Origin: Thiobacillus sp.
Lineage (GTDB): Bacteria > Pseudomonadota > Gammaproteobacteria > Burkholderiales > Thiobacillaceae
NCBI GenBank assembly: GCA_024708885.1
Contig: JANJXT010000061.1
Coordinates: 1-64,000, forward strand
Direction: 5' to 3'
DNA: 64,000 nt
Numbering within the stretch: the first letter of the stretch is position 1; each line of letters opens with the position of its first letter. The translations under genes and the position numbers were made by a program. A model generated the notes under the pieces. The model was not told the origin of the DNA, did no database searches, and worked only from the letters and a program-made list of their open reading frames with translations. Positions 10,465 to 22,963 of the stretch are shown here, piece after piece.

Positions 10465-11133
10465 GTCGTCCGGCCGGGTCAGGCGCTTGATCACCCCCGC
10501 CGCCCACTCGCGGCCACCGAGGCCGAAGGCCAGCGCAAACGCCAGGCCAATGGCGCCGAAGCCGATCTGGAACGCGGCGGTGAGCAACTGGGTGCCGATC
10601 GCCAGCTGCTCCAGCGCAACGAAGACGACGAACACGATCACCGCATATTCGGCAAGGGTGCTGATCGTCAGCGCGCCCTGCACGCCGATGTTGTTGAGAT
10701 AGGCGAACACCAGGCGGTTGATGAAGCGCGCGATGAGCACACCGAACACCAGCACCAGAATGGCCACGATGATGTTGGGAATGTAGAGCACGACCTTGTT
10801 GAACAGCTCGGCCACCATGTGCAGGCCGAGGCTGTTGGCAACGGTGACGATGACGACAAGGATGACGATCCAGTAGGCCAGCCGGGCGAGCAGGCGCGAC
10901 AGGCTGAGGTCGAGATTGCCTTGCTTGAGGAAGGCCTCGATGCCGGTGCGTTCTGCCAACTGGTCGAAACGCAGCAGATCGAGCAGTTTGGTCACCCCGG
11001 TGCGCACCAGGTTGGCGAAGAGCCAGCCGAGGAACAGCAGCACCAGGGCCAGCAGCAACTGGGGTACGAATCCTGCGAGCTGGGTCCAGAACGATGTCAG
11101 TGAAGCCACGAATACGTCGAGTTGCTGCTGCAT
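10462..11133 (-). CDS. Mechanosensitive-channel-like membrane protein (conserved TM-helix repeats)
   Basis: 223 aa; repeated IPNIIVAILVLVFGVLIARFINRLV and FALAFGLGGREWAAGVI segments. Confidence 0.75.
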   Translation of the reverse strand: MQQQLDVFVASLTSFWTQLAGFVPQLLLALVLLFLGWLFANLVRTGVTKLLDLLRFDQLAERTGIEAFLKQGNLDLSLSRLLARLAYWIVILVVIVTVANSLGLHMVAELFNKVVLYIPNIIVAILVLVFGVLIARFINRLVFAYLNNIGVQGALTISTLAEYAVIVFVVFVALEQLAIGTQLLTAAFQIGFGAIGLAFALAFGLGGREWAAGVIKRLTRPDD

Positions 11134-11209
11134 GGCGCACGCCTCCTTCGTTGCGGTGGTTTTTCATTATGCCAAAAAGTCCATTGAACCTCCGTATGTG
11201 ACAAATCAA

Positions 11210-11373
11210 CCTGGAAAAAGCAGTTGAACCACAGAGACACAGAGAACAGAGAGAAAAACATGTGCTTGTATTCTTTCCTTGGTTCACCCGGCGGGTGAGT
11301 GGGGAAAAGCACGGAGAATCCCTGTTTCTCCGGTTTCTCCGTGCCTCTGTGTCTCTGTGGTGCGGAATATGGG
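11210..11373 (+). mobile_element. MITE-like non-autonomous element, copy A (164 bp)
   Basis: CCTGGAAAAAGCAGTTGAACCACAGAGACACAGAG...CTCTGTGTCTCTGTGGTGCGGAATATGGG; flanked by direct repeat ATCAA (11205-11209 and 11374-11378); homologous to the reverse complement of 41023-41202. Confidence 0.85.
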
Positions 11374-11504
11374 ATCAACCGGATGCAGTTGGGGATTTGA
11401 CCGGACAGGTCCAAAAGCCCGCGACACCGCCGCCGGGATGGCAGTGGCTGTCGCTGGGCTGGTTTTGGGCATACACTGAACGCAGTCGAGTGAGCCGCGC
11501 GCGT

Positions 11505-12632
11505 ATGTTCAACGAAACCGAGCACACCGTTTTCCTTCCGCACGACCGCCTGGCTGGGCTGCTCGCGGCGATCCGCGCTGGCGGCTGGCAGTGCGTGGGG
11601 CCGCGCGTGGAGCAGGGCGCCATCGTCATGGCGCCGCTCGCCGAGAGCGAGGGCCTGCCGCGCGGTCTGCAGGCCGACCAGGCGCCGGGCCAATACCGGC
11701 TCGGTGCGGATGCGAAGCAGCGCTACTTCGCCTGGGCCAACGGTCCGCAGGCGCTCAAGCCGCTGGTTTTCGCGCCACAGGAAACGCTGTGGCGGGTGGC
11801 GCGCGGCACCGACGGCGCGCTGACCTTCGAGGCGGCCGTGCCGGATGCGCCGAAGCGCGCTGTGATCGGCGTGCGCGCCTGCGATCTGGCAGCGCTCGCG
11901 TTGCAGGATGCGCATTTCCTGCGCAAGGGGTGGGACGACGTCCATTATGCCGCGCGTCGCGCGCAGCTCTTTCTGGTCGCGGTGCAATGCGCCGTGCCGG
12001 CTGCCACGTGTTTTTGCGCCTCAACCGGTGACGGACCGACGCCGGGCATGGGCTACGACCTGGCGCTCGCCGAGCTCGACGCGGGCTTCGTCGTGGTGGC
12101 GGGCAGCGCGGCGGGGCGCGCGGTGCTGCAGCAGCTCGATCTTGCCGCCGCCACGCCCGCGCAGATCGGGGCGGCGCGAGAACAGGGTGACGCTGCGGCG
12201 GCGGCGCAGACGCGGCGTCTGCCCGGCCGCGATCTGCGCGATACGCTGATGGCGCGGCTGAAACATCCGCAGTGGGACGCCGTTGCGGCGCGCTGCCTCG
12301 CCTGCGGCAGCTGCACGGCGGTGTGCCCCACCTGTTTCTGCCACGCGGAACACGAGGCCCCTGCACTCGACGGCGCATCGAGCCATCACGCGCGCGAGTG
12401 GGATTCGTGTTTCGGCGAGACGCACGGCCATTTGCACGGTTTCAACGTGCGCCCCGACATCCGCACGCGCTACCGCCAATGGCTGACGCACAAGCTTGCC
12501 GGCTGGCACGATCAGTTCGGCCGCAGCGGTTGCGTCGGCTGCGGACGCTGCATCGCGTGGTGCCCGGCCGGCATCGACTTCACCGCGGAAGTCGCGGCGC
12601 TGACCGGCGCGCCTGACGTGAAGGAGGCCTGA
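11505..12632 (+). CDS. Hydrogenase-associated 4Fe-4S dicluster protein (beta subunit of group 3b-type hydrogenase)
   Basis: Two Cys clusters [16 protein letters not shown] and [16 protein letters not shown]; first gene of the hydrogenase operon; start at [12 protein letters not shown]. Confidence 0.88.
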   Translation: MFNETEHTVFLPHDRLAGLLAAIRAGGWQCVGPRVEQGAIVMAPLAESEGLPRGLQADQAPGQYRLGADAKQRYFAWANGPQALKPLVFAPQETLWRVARGTDGALTFEAAVPDAPKRAVIGVRACDLAALALQDAHFLRKGWDDVHYAARRAQLFLVAVQCAVPAATCFCASTGDGPTPGMGYDLALAELDAGFVVVAGSAAGRAVLQQLDLAAATPAQIGAAREQGDAAAAAQTRRLPGRDLRDTLMARLKHPQWDAVAARCLACGSCTAVCPTCFCHAEHEAPALDGASSHHAREWDSCFGETHGHLHGFNVRPDIRTRYRQWLTHKLAGWHDQFGRSGCVGCGRCIAWCPAGIDFTAEVAALTGAPDVKEA

Positions 12633-12633
12633 G

Positions 12634-13482
12634 ATGACACGTCACGCGGCAATCGATGCAGGCCCCCCGCATGCCGCGACGGTGGTGTCGCGCGTGCAGG
12701 AATCGCCGACCATCTTCACCCTGCGGCTGCGTCTTGACGACCCCGCCGCACAGGCTGCGTTCCGCTTCGCGCCGGGACAGTTCAACATGCTGTATCTGTA
12801 CGGCGTCGGCGAGGTGCCGGTGTCGATCATGTCGGATCCGGAAGAGCACGGCATCATCGGCCACACCATTCGTGCCATCGGGCGGGTCACGCGTGGGCTG
12901 TCGGCCCTGCAGCCGGGCGATCGCGTCGGGCTGCGCGGGCCTTTCGGACGCGGCTGGCCGCTGCAGGACCTGGGCGGCAACGACGTCGTGCTGGTCACCG
13001 GCGGACTCGGCTGCGCGCCCGCGGTGTCGGTGATCCACTATGTGCTGCGCCGCCGCGCACGGTTCGGCAGGCTGGTGATCATCCAGGGCGTGAAGCACGC
13101 CGACGACCTCATCTGGCACATGCAGTACGAGCAATGGGCGAAGCTGCCCGACACGCAGGTGCTGGTCGCGGCGAGCCAGGGTGCCGCGTTCTGGCCCTGG
13201 CACGTCGGCCGCGTCACGGAACTGTTCGGCCTTGCGCGCTTCAACCCGGCGCGCGCGGTGGCCATGCTGTGCGGCCCCGAGGGCATGATGCGCGCCGCGG
13301 CGGAAAGCCTGCTCGGCCGCGGCCTGCCGGAGGCGCACCTGTATCTCAGCATGGAGCGCAACATGCAGTGCGGGGTGGGACGTTGCGGCCACTGCCAGTT
13401 CGGCGGTGCCTTCGTTTGCCAGAACGGTCCCGTGTTCAACTGGGCCGAGGTCAGGGACCTGCTCGGCCACCGGGGATTCTGA
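12634..13482 (+). CDS. Hydrogenase FAD/NAD(P)-binding gamma subunit
   Basis: [33 protein letters not shown]-terminal 2Fe-2S cysteines [16 protein letters not shown]. Confidence 0.9.
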   Translation: MTRHAAIDAGPPHAATVVSRVQESPTIFTLRLRLDDPAAQAAFRFAPGQFNMLYLYGVGEVPVSIMSDPEEHGIIGHTIRAIGRVTRGLSALQPGDRVGLRGPFGRGWPLQDLGGNDVVLVTGGLGCAPAVSVIHYVLRRRARFGRLVIIQGVKHADDLIWHMQYEQWAKLPDTQVLVAASQGAAFWPWHVGRVTELFGLARFNPARAVAMLCGPEGMMRAAAESLLGRGLPEAHLYLSMERNMQCGVGRCGHCQFGGAFVCQNGPVFNWAEVRDLLGHRGF

Positions 13483-14271
13483 TGAGTGCGAACGCTTCTG
13501 TGCGCCCGCGCGTCGCGGTGCACAAATTCAGCTCCTGCGACGGCTGCCAGCTCGCCTTCCTCAACCTGGGCGAGGACCTGCTCACGCTTGCCTCGCGCGT
13601 CGACCTTGTCCACTTCGCCGAGGCCGGGCCGCTGGACGCCGACGCCGAGGTCGATGTCGCCTTCGTCGAAGGCAGCGTGTCGACGCCGGAGGACCTCGAA
13701 CGCATCCAGCGCATCCGCGCGCGCAGCCGCGTGCTGGTGGCGATCGGCGCATGCGCCGTGTCCGGCGGCATCCAGGGCTTGCGCAACGGCGCCGACAGCG
13801 CGTCGTGGGTGGCGCGGATCTATGACCACCCCGAGGCGATCGCCAGCCTGGAGCATTCGACGCCGATTGCCACGCACGTTGCGGTCGATTTCGAGCTGTG
13901 GGGCTGTCCGGTCACCGGCACCCAGGTGCTCGGTGTGGTCAACGCCCTGCTGCTCGGCGTGAGCCCGCGCGACAACGCCGACAAGGTGTGCACCGAGTGC
14001 AAGCGTCAGGGCTATCCCTGCGTGCTGGTGGCGCGCGGCATCCCGTGCATGGGGCCGGTGACGCGCGCCGGCTGCGGTGCGCTGTGTCCGGGTCTCGGGC
14101 GCGACTGCTACGGCTGCTTCGGTCCCGCGGAAAGCGCCAACACCGACGCACTGTCTGCGCAGTTCGCGCGGCTGGGGCTCGATACGCAGGCGATCGCGCG
14201 GCGCTTTCAGTCGATCAACAGCCAGGCGCCGATGTTCCGCCAGGCGGCGGACAAGGCAAGGGCGGCTGGCA

Positions 14272-14279
<8 letters not shown>
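13482..14279 (+). CDS. NiFe-hydrogenase small (delta) subunit
   Basis: FSSCDGCQLAFLNL; ELWGCPVTGTQV; CMGPVTRAGCGALCPGLGRDCYGCFGP. Confidence 0.9.
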
Positions 14280-15563
<1,284 letters not shown>

Positions 15564-15567
<4 letters not shown>

Positions 15568-16010
15568 GGGTGCGCATCATCGGCATTGGCTCGCCTTCGG
15601 GCGACGACCAGGCTGGCTGGCTGGTCGTCGATGCCCTGGCGGCGCGCGCGGACCTCGCGCAGCGCCCGGATCTTCGCATCGAGAAGCTCGACCGCCCCGG
15701 CGCGGCGCTGGTCGAGCGCCTGGGCGATGCCGACCACGCGATCCTCATCGACGCCGTGCAAAGCGGTGCCGCACCGGGAACGCTTCACCGCCTGCGTGAA
15801 GGCGAGTGGGCCGGCTGGCGTGGCGGCCTGTCGAGCCACGGTTTCGGCGTGTTCGATGCGCTCGCGCTGGCGCAGGCGCTGCAGGCGCTGCCGCCGCGAC
15901 TGGATGTGTATGGCATCGAGATCGCGTCCGCCGAGCCGGGCACGCTGCCTGGTGCGGCCGTATGGACGGCGGTGGCGAGGCTTGCCGAGGTGTTGCAACG
16001 CGGGATCTGA
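15564..16010 (+). CDS. Hydrogenase maturation protease
   Basis: MRVRIIGIGSPSGDDQAGWLVVDAL ... SSHGFGVFDALALA; overlaps the large-subunit gene. Confidence 0.85.
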
Positions 16011-16034
16011 GATTGCGCTCGTGGCGCCCTGTTT

Positions 16035-16212
16035 GACGTAAAGCTCGCGAAGCGAGACTTTGTCCCCCTCTGATGAAGCGACTAAGCGATCGACCAAGCC
16101 CGCAAGCGGGCAAGTCGCCGCTTATCCCGCTTGTGGGGGAGGGCGGGGAGAGGGAAACGTTCATGGCGAGCGTCGTTTCATGCTCTGGGGCGGCGAATCG
16201 CCATGAACGCTA
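16035..16212 (-). repeat. Intergenic repeat family 2, copy 2 (longer variant)
   Basis: Homologous blocks to 10363-10464, with about 75 bp extra internal sequence carrying CCCGCAAGCGGG and CCCGCTTGTGGGG; ends at the TAG stop of prmB. Confidence 0.65.
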
Positions 16213-17109
16213 GTCGGGAAGTTCCTCGCGCCGCAGCATGAACACGAACGAGTCGCCGCCCGCCGTGTCGAGCCAGGTGAAGGGCAGGGCGGGATAGGCC
16301 GCTTCCAGCGCGTCGCGGTTGTGGCCGATCTCGACCACCAGCAGGCCGCCTGGATTGAGGTGCGCCTTCGCCTGTGCCAGGATCTGGCGCGTGGCATCCA
16401 GGCCGTCTTCGCCCGAACCCAGTGCCAGTGCGGGCTCGGCGCGGTATTCCGGCGGCAGGGTGGCGACCGATGCGGCGTTCACATAGGGCGGATTGCTGAG
16501 GATGAGATCGTAGGTGCGGCCTTCGAGCGCGGCGAACAGGTCCGACTCGATCGGCGCGATGCGCGCACCCAGACCATAATCGGCGATGTTCTGTTCCGCG
16601 ACGGCGAGCGCGTCGGCCGACAGGTCGACGGCGTCGACGTCGGCGCCCGGAAAGGCCAGTGCGGCAAGAATGGCGAGACAGCCCGAGCCGGTGCACAGGT
16701 CGAGTACGCGCGTCACCGCGTCCGCGTCGTCGAGCCAGGGCGCGAGCTGGTCCTGCAGCAGTTCGGCGATGAAGGAACGCGGCACGATCACCCGTTCGTC
16801 GACATGGAAGCGGTGCCCGGCGAGCCAGGCCTCGCGCGTCAGATAGGCGGCCGGCAGCCGCTCGCGTATGCGGCGCTCGAGCATTGCCTGCACCGTCTCG
16901 GCCTCGCCGTGGGTGAGGCTGGCGTCGAGAAAGGGCTCGAGGCGGTCGAGCGGCAGGTGCAGGGTGTGCAGGATGAGATAGACCGCCTCGTCGAAGGCGT
17001 TGTCCGAGCCGTGGCCGAAGCACAGTTCCGCCTCGTTGAAGCGCGACACCGCGAAGCGCAGCCAGTCGCGCACGGTGATGAGGGATTCGGTGTCGTCGAA
17101 GTGTTTCAT
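16210..17109 (-). CDS. prmB: 50S ribosomal protein L3 N(5)-glutamine methyltransferase
   Basis: SAM motif VLDLCTGSGCLAILAA, NPPY motif DLILSNPPYVNA; adjacent to dapE. Confidence 0.92.
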   Translation of the reverse strand: MKHFDDTESLITVRDWLRFAVSRFNEAELCFGHGSDNAFDEAVYLILHTLHLPLDRLEPFLDASLTHGEAETVQAMLERRIRERLPAAYLTREAWLAGHRFHVDERVIVPRSFIAELLQDQLAPWLDDADAVTRVLDLCTGSGCLAILAALAFPGADVDAVDLSADALAVAEQNIADYGLGARIAPIESDLFAALEGRTYDLILSNPPYVNAASVATLPPEYRAEPALALGSGEDGLDATRQILAQAKAHLNPGGLLVVEIGHNRDALEAAYPALPFTWLDTAGGDSFVFMLRREELPD

Positions 17110-17126
17110 TTCAATCTCAAAAGCCT

Positions 17127-17259
17127 CATCCGTAAAGGACGCGAAGGCGCGCGAAGAAAAGCCAAGCTTCGTTTGGTTGGCGTGCGCCATGTAGCCGCGA
17201 CGCCGCGGTCGCGTACTGTCGTGTTCCTGCTTCGCGTTTCTTCGCGTCCTTCGCGGATG
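17127..17259. repeat. Intergenic inverted-repeat element (MITE/REP-like)
   Basis: Left arm CATCCGTAAAGGACGCGAAGGCGCGCGAAG (17127-17156) pairs with right arm CTTCGCGTTTCTTCGCGTCCTTCGCGGATG (17230-17259), about 25/30 matches. Confidence 0.75.
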
Positions 17260-17269
17260 AAAAAATCAT

Positions 17270-18400
17270 TCAGCCCAGCAGCTTTTCCAGGGTCTTCTCG
17301 TAGATCGCCGCCAGGCGCTCGATGTCCTCCACCGCGACATGCTCGTTCAGCTTGTGGATGCTGGCGTTCAAGGGGCCGAATTCGACCACTTCGCGGCAGA
17401 TTTCCGCGATGAAGCGGCCGTCCGAGGTGCCGCCGGAGGTGGACAGCCCGGGCGAGACGCCGGTTACTTCGCGGATTGCTTCGGCGAGCCTGTCGCACAA
17501 GGCGCCGCGCGGCGTGACGAAGGGCTTGGCGGACAGGTTCCAGTCGATTTCGTATTCGAGACCATGGCTGTCGAGGATCTCGTGCATCGCGTCCTTCAGG
17601 CCGTCGGCGCTGCTGGCGGTGGCGTAGCGGAAGTTGAACAGGATTTCGACTTCACCCGGAATCACGTTGGTCGCGCCGGTGCCGCCGTGAATGTTGGAAA
17701 TCTGCCAGGTGGTCGGCGGGAACCAGGCGTTGCCTTCGTCCCACATGGTATCGGCGATTTCGGCGATGGCCGGCGCCACCAGATGAACGGGATTCTTCGC
17801 CAGATGAGGGTAGGCGATATGGCCTTGCACACCCTTGACGCGCAGCGTGCCGGACAGGGAGCCGCGCCGGCCGTTCTTGATGGTGTCGCCGAATTCCGCG
17901 GCGCTGGTCGGCTCCCCGACAATGCAGTAGTCGAGCGTTTCGCCGCGCGCGCGCAGGGCGTCGACCACCTTGGCCGTGCCGTCGGTGGCGGGGCCCTCCT
18001 CGTCCGAAGTGAGCAGGAAAGCGATCGAACCGGCGTGAGCGGGGTGCGTGGCAAGGAAGCGTTCGGCCGCCGTGACGAAGGCGGCGAGCGAGGTCTTCAT
18101 GTCGGCGGCGCCGCGCGCGTAGAGCATGCCGTCACGCACCACGGGTTCGAATGGGCCGGACACCCACTGGTCGAGCGGGCCGGCTGGAACGACATCGGTG
18201 TGGCCGGCGAGACAGACCACGGGCGAGGCCGCCCCCTTGCGCGCCCACAGGTTGTCGACGCCATTGTGGCGGTGGCGTTCGACATGAAAGCCGAGCCGTT
18301 CCAGCCGCGCGGCGATCACGTCCTGGCAGCCCGCGTCGTCCGGCGTCAGCGATTGGCGCCGCAACAGTTCCAGCGCGAGATCGAGCGTGTCCTGTTTCAT
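17270..18400 (-). CDS. dapE: Succinyl-diaminopimelate desuccinylase
   Basis: M20 metallopeptidase motifs [26 protein letters not shown]; start at [17 protein letters not shown]. Confidence 0.94.
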   Translation of the reverse strand: MKQDTLDLALELLRRQSLTPDDAGCQDVIAARLERLGFHVERHRHNGVDNLWARKGAASPVVCLAGHTDVVPAGPLDQWVSGPFEPVVRDGMLYARGAADMKTSLAAFVTAAERFLATHPAHAGSIAFLLTSDEEGPATDGTAKVVDALRARGETLDYCIVGEPTSAAEFGDTIKNGRRGSLSGTLRVKGVQGHIAYPHLAKNPVHLVAPAIAEIADTMWDEGNAWFPPTTWQISNIHGGTGATNVIPGEVEILFNFRYATASSADGLKDAMHEILDSHGLEYEIDWNLSAKPFVTPRGALCDRLAEAIREVTGVSPGLSTSGGTSDGRFIAEICREVVEFGPLNASIHKLNEHVAVEDIERLAAIYEKTLEKLLG

Positions 18401-18407
18401 TGCTGCG

Positions 18408-18755
18408 TCAGCCTCCGAAAATGGCATGGTACTGGTCTTCGGAAAAACCGACATGATAGCGCCCCGCGTGCTCCAGCACCGGGCGCTTGATCACGCTCGG
18501 CTGCGCGAGCATCAGCGCGATGGCGCCGGCCTCGTTGTCCGCGGCGGCCTTGTCGGCATCGGCGAGCGTGCGCCAGGTGGTGCCGCGGGTGTTCAGCAGC
18601 GCCTGCCAGCCGGTCTCGCGGATGAGTTCGCGCAGCCAGGCCGCATCGACGCCATCCTTTTTGAAATCGTGAAACGCGACGTCGTGTCCGTGTGCGGCAA
18701 GCCAGGCGCGCGCTTTCCTGACCGTCGTGCAGTTGGGAATCCCGTAAAGCTTCAT
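18408..18755 (-). CDS. ArsC/Spx-family protein (YffB-like)
   Basis: [23 protein letters not shown], ...[23 protein letters not shown]; adjacent to dapE. Confidence 0.85.
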   Translation of the reverse strand: MKLYGIPNCTTVRKARAWLAAHGHDVAFHDFKKDGVDAAWLRELIRETGWQALLNTRGTTWRTLADADKAAADNEAGAIALMLAQPSVIKRPVLEHAGRYHVGFSEDQYHAIFGG

Positions 18756-18837
18756 GTGCGGTGTCGTCCACGCCGCCTTGGCGGCAACAAGGACGTAGAA
18801 TCGTTCCAATACGAATGCAAGGATTCTAACCGACGCG

Positions 18838-20637
18838 ATGCATCCCGCCTCCCATTTCGTGCTCGACGAACCGCCGACGGTGAACCCCGGCCTGCGCTCG
18901 ATCAGCCGCCTGTTTCCCTACATGTGGGAGTTCCGTGGGCGCGTGCTGCTGGCGCTGGCGCTGCTGATCGGTGCAAAACTCGCCTCGGTGGCGGTGCCGC
19001 TGGTGCTGAAAGACATCGTCGACGCCCTCGACCAGCCGCGTTCGGAACTCGTGCTGCCGCTCGCCCTCATTCTCGCCTACGGCGTGCTGCGCTTCGCCAG
19101 CACGACGTTTGCCGACCTGCGCGACGTGGTGTTCGCCAAGGTCACGCAACGTGCGATGCGCCGCATCAGCATGGCGGTGTTCGATCATCTGCATGGCCTG
19201 TCGCTGCGCTTCCATCTGGAACGCCACACCGGCGGCATCACGCGCGACATCGAACGCGGCGCCAAGGCGGTATCGAGCCTGGTTGGCTACCTGCTGTTCC
19301 GCATCACGCCGACGGTGCTGGAGATCGTCATGGTGGCCGGCATCCTCTTCGTCAAGCTCGACTGGGTGTTCGGCTTGATCACCCTGGGGACGCTCGCCGC
19401 CTACATCGGCTTCACCGTCACCATCACCGAATGGCGCACGCAGTTCGTGCGGCGCGCCAACACCCTCGATTCGCAGGCGTACGGCCGCGCCATCGACAGC
19501 CTGCTGAATTACGAGACGGTGAAGTATTTCGGCAACGAACGCTACGAAGCGCGCCGCTACGATGGCAGTCTGATCGAGTGGGAAAACATGGCCATGAAGT
19601 CGCAGCGCACGCTTGGCCTGCTCAACATCGCGCAGGCCGGCGTCATCGCCATCGGTGTTACGCTGCTGGTGCTGCGTGCTGCCGCGGGGGTGGTGAACGG
19701 CACGCTGACTCTGGGCGATCTGGTGATGGTCAACGCCTTCCTGCTGCAGATGTTCCAGCCGCTCGGCTTTCTCGGCGTGATGTACCGCCAGGTCAAGGAG
19801 TCGCTTGCCGATGTCGAGCGCATGTGCAGCCTGCTGCAACGCCCGCGCGAGGTCGAGGACGCGCCCGGTGCGCGCGCGCTCGACGTCACTGCCGGGGAGG
19901 TGGTGTTCGAACACGTGAGCTTCGCCTACAACCCGGACCGTCCGATTCTGCACGACGTCGGTTTCACCATCCCGGCCGGCCGCAGCGTCGCCGCGGTGGG
20001 CGCGAGCGGCGCCGGCAAGTCGACGCTCGCCAGGTTGCTGTTCCGCTTCTACGACGTCGGTGCTGGCGCCATCCGCATCGACGGCCAGGACATCCGGCAC
20101 GTCACGCAGGATTCGCTGCGCGCCGCCATCGGCGTGGTGCCGCAGGATACGGTGCTGTTCAATGACAGCATCTACTACAACATCGCCTACGGCCGCCCGG
20201 ACGCTCCGCGCGGCGCGGTGATCGCGGCGGCGCGGGCCGCACACATCCTCGACTTCATCGAGTCGCTGCCGCAGGGCTGGGACACCGTCGTCGGCGAACG
20301 CGGCCTGAAGCTCTCCGGCGGCGAGAAGCAGCGCGTGGCGATCGCGCGCACGCTGCTGAAGAATCCGGCCATCCTGGTGCTGGACGAGGCCACCTCGGCA
20401 CTCGACACCCGGACCGAAAAGGCGATCCAGGCCGAACTGCTGGAGATCGCGAAGAGCCGCACCAGTCTCATCATCGCGCACCGCCTGTCCACCGTGGTGG
20501 AGGCCGATGAGATCCTGGTGATGGAAGGCGGGCGCATCGTCGAGCGCGGACGCCATGCCGACCTGCTGGCACGCGACGGCGTGTATGCCCATATGTGGGC
20601 ACTCCAGCAGCAGGCCGAGGAGGGCGGCGGTCAATGA
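18838..20637 (+). CDS. ABC transporter, fused permease/ATPase (ATM1/HMT type)
   Basis: Walker A GASGAGKSTLARLLFRFYD, signature LSGGEKQRVAIARTLL, Walker B ILVLDEATSALD. Confidence 0.93.
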   Translation: MHPASHFVLDEPPTVNPGLRSISRLFPYMWEFRGRVLLALALLIGAKLASVAVPLVLKDIVDALDQPRSELVLPLALILAYGVLRFASTTFADLRDVVFAKVTQRAMRRISMAVFDHLHGLSLRFHLERHTGGITRDIERGAKAVSSLVGYLLFRITPTVLEIVMVAGILFVKLDWVFGLITLGTLAAYIGFTVTITEWRTQFVRRANTLDSQAYGRAIDSLLNYETVKYFGNERYEARRYDGSLIEWENMAMKSQRTLGLLNIAQAGVIAIGVTLLVLRAAAGVVNGTLTLGDLVMVNAFLLQMFQPLGFLGVMYRQVKESLADVERMCSLLQRPREVEDAPGARALDVTAGEVVFEHVSFAYNPDRPILHDVGFTIPAGRSVAAVGASGAGKSTLARLLFRFYDVGAGAIRIDGQDIRHVTQDSLRAAIGVVPQDTVLFNDSIYYNIAYGRPDAPRGAVIAAARAAHILDFIESLPQGWDTVVGERGLKLSGGEKQRVAIARTLLKNPAILVLDEATSALDTRTEKAIQAELLEIAKSRTSLIIAHRLSTVVEADEILVMEGGRIVERGRHADLLARDGVYAHMWALQQQAEEGGGQ

Positions 20638-20677
20638 GGCGGGATTGTTCAACACCAGACCCATCGCCATTCCTCAC

Positions 20678-21973
20678 ATGAACGTCCTGCTGCAACCCGG
20701 CGTGCGCAAACGCGAAGTATGGGCCTGGGCGATGTACGACTTCGCCAACTCAGGCTACACCACTGTGGTCATCACCGCCGTGTTCGGCGCGTATTTCGTC
20801 GCCGGTGTCGCCGGCGACGCACCCTGGGCGACCTTTGCCTGGACGCTCGCGCTGTCCGTGTCGTATGCCCTCGTCATGTTCACCGCGCCGCTGGTCGGCG
20901 CCTGGGCCGACGCCCACGCCAGCAAGAAGAAGCTGCTCTGGCTCACCACCCTTGGCTGCGTGAGCTTTACCGCGTTGTTGTATTGTGTCGGGCCGGGGGC
21001 GCTGGCGCTGGCGATCGTCGCCCTGGTGCTGTCGAATTATTTTTTCGGTACCGGCGAAAATCTCATCGCCGCGTTCCTGCCGGAACTTGCCCGCCCGCGT
21101 GCGCTCGGACGCGTGTCCGGCTGGGGCTGGTCGCTCGGTTACGTCGGCGGACTCGTTTCGCTGGGGGCCAGCCTCGCGTGGATCGGCTGGGCGCAGGAGC
21201 ACGGACAGGGCGCTGACCAGTTCGTGCCGGTGAGCATGCTCATCACCGCCGCGCTGTTTCTCGTTGCCAGCCTGCCGACGCTGGTGTTTCTTCGCGAACG
21301 CGCCGTGCCGCGGCCGGAACAGCGCGCGCGCAACGCATGGGCGCAGGTGCGCCACACGCTCGGCCATCTGCGGCAACTGCCCGACCTGCGACGCTTCCTC
21401 GTCTGCACCGTGCTGTACCAGGCCGGCATCCAGGCGGTCATCGCGCTGGCGGCGATCTACGCCAGCCAGGTGTTCCATTTCGACACCGCGCGCACCATCC
21501 GCCTGGTGCTGGTGGTGAACGTCACCGCCGCACTCGGTGCGTTCGTCTTCGGCCACGTGCAGGATCGCATCGGCCACGTGCGCGCGATCGCGCTGACGCT
21601 CGCTGGCTGGATCGGCATGGTGCTCTTGGCGTGGGCGGCGCCCGACGAAGGCATGTTCTGGATCGCCGCCAACCTCGCCGGTCTGTGCATGGGCGCATCC
21701 CAGTCGGCCGGGCGGGCAATGGTAGGCCTGCTCGCACCTTCGGCGCAGCAGGCGGAATTCTTCGGTCTGTGGGGGCTGGCGGTGAAACTCGCCTCGATCC
21801 TCGGGCCCGTGACCTACGGTGCGGCAAGCTGGATCACCGCGGGCGACCACCGGCAGGCGCTGCTCGTCACCGGCAGCTTCTTCGTCGCCGGATTGTTCGC
21901 ACTGCGCGGGGTCGAAGCGGGGCGTGGCTGGCGTGCCGCGCAGCGATTCGCACGGCATAACGGCGCGCAATGA
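20678..21973 (+). CDS. MFS transporter, UMF1/Atg22-like
   Basis: [28 protein letters not shown]; 12 TM pattern; [13 protein letters not shown]. Confidence 0.88.
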   Translation: MNVLLQPGVRKREVWAWAMYDFANSGYTTVVITAVFGAYFVAGVAGDAPWATFAWTLALSVSYALVMFTAPLVGAWADAHASKKKLLWLTTLGCVSFTALLYCVGPGALALAIVALVLSNYFFGTGENLIAAFLPELARPRALGRVSGWGWSLGYVGGLVSLGASLAWIGWAQEHGQGADQFVPVSMLITAALFLVASLPTLVFLRERAVPRPEQRARNAWAQVRHTLGHLRQLPDLRRFLVCTVLYQAGIQAVIALAAIYASQVFHFDTARTIRLVLVVNVTAALGAFVFGHVQDRIGHVRAIALTLAGWIGMVLLAWAAPDEGMFWIAANLAGLCMGASQSAGRAMVGLLAPSAQQAEFFGLWGLAVKLASILGPVTYGAASWITAGDHRQALLVTGSFFVAGLFALRGVEAGRGWRAAQRFARHNGAQ

Positions 21974-22016
21974 GCGCGCTGTATTGACAGACTTTCGATG
22001 CGGGCATAATCACCCC

Positions 22017-22958
22017 ATGTCCGCACCCGTCCTGCCGCCCGCCGTCTTTCTCATGGGGCCGACCGCCAGCGGCAAGACCGCGCTGGCGGTGGCGCTCGCC
22101 GAACGCTTTGCGCTGGAGATCGTCAGCGTCGATTCCGCGCTGGTGTACCGCGGCATGGACATCGGCAGTGCCAAGCCCGACGCCGCCACGCTGGCGCGTG
22201 CGCCGCACCACCTCATCGACATCCGCGACCCGACGGAGAGCTACTCGGCCGCCGCCTTTCGCGACGACGCGCTGCGGCTGATGGCCGACATCACCGCGCG
22301 CGGCCGTGTGCCGTTCCTGGTCGGCGGCACCATGCTGTATTTTCGCGCCCTGCTGAAGGGGCTGGACGATTTGCCGGGCGCCGACGCCGCGCTGCGTCGC
22401 AGCATCGAAGCCGATGCGGCCGCGCGTGGCTGGCCGGCGCTGCACGCCGACCTCGCCGCAGTCGATCCGGTGACGGCCGCGCGCCTGGCGCCGAACGACG
22501 CGCAGCGCATCGGCCGCGCGCTGGAAATCTTTCGCCTGAGCGGGCAGCCGATGTCGGCCCTGCTCGCGCGTACCGAGCGCGCGCTGCCTTATCGCGTACT
22601 CCAGCTCGCGCTCGTTCCGTCCGACCGCGCCGAACTGCACCGGCGCATCGCCACGCGTTTCGACGCCATGCTGGCCGAAGGCCTGCTCGACGAAGTGCGG
22701 CGTCTGCGCGCCGATCCGCGCCTGGCGCCGGATCGGCCGGCCATGCGCGCGGTCGGCTATCGCCAAGCCTGGGCTTTTCTCGACGGCGGCATCAGCATCG
22801 AGGTCTTGCGCGAGCAAGGCATCGCCGCCACCCGGCAGCTCGCCAAGCGGCAGCTCACCTGGCTGCGGTCGTGGCCGGACGCGGTCGTGCTGGATTGCCT
22901 CGCCGCCGATCTGGACGCGCAGGCGGTTGCGGTCGTGGCCGCGCATCTGGGCACATAG
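22017..22958 (+). CDS. miaA: tRNA dimethylallyltransferase
   Basis: [42 protein letters not shown]-type motif [12 protein letters not shown]. Confidence 0.96.
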   Translation: MSAPVLPPAVFLMGPTASGKTALAVALAERFALEIVSVDSALVYRGMDIGSAKPDAATLARAPHHLIDIRDPTESYSAAAFRDDALRLMADITARGRVPFLVGGTMLYFRALLKGLDDLPGADAALRRSIEADAAARGWPALHADLAAVDPVTAARLAPNDAQRIGRALEIFRLSGQPMSALLARTERALPYRVLQLALVPSDRAELHRRIATRFDAMLAEGLLDEVRRLRADPRLAPDRPAMRAVGYRQAWAFLDGGISIEVLREQGIAATRQLAKRQLTWLRSWPDAVVLDCLAADLDAQAVAVVAAHLGT

Positions 22959-22963
22959 CGCGC

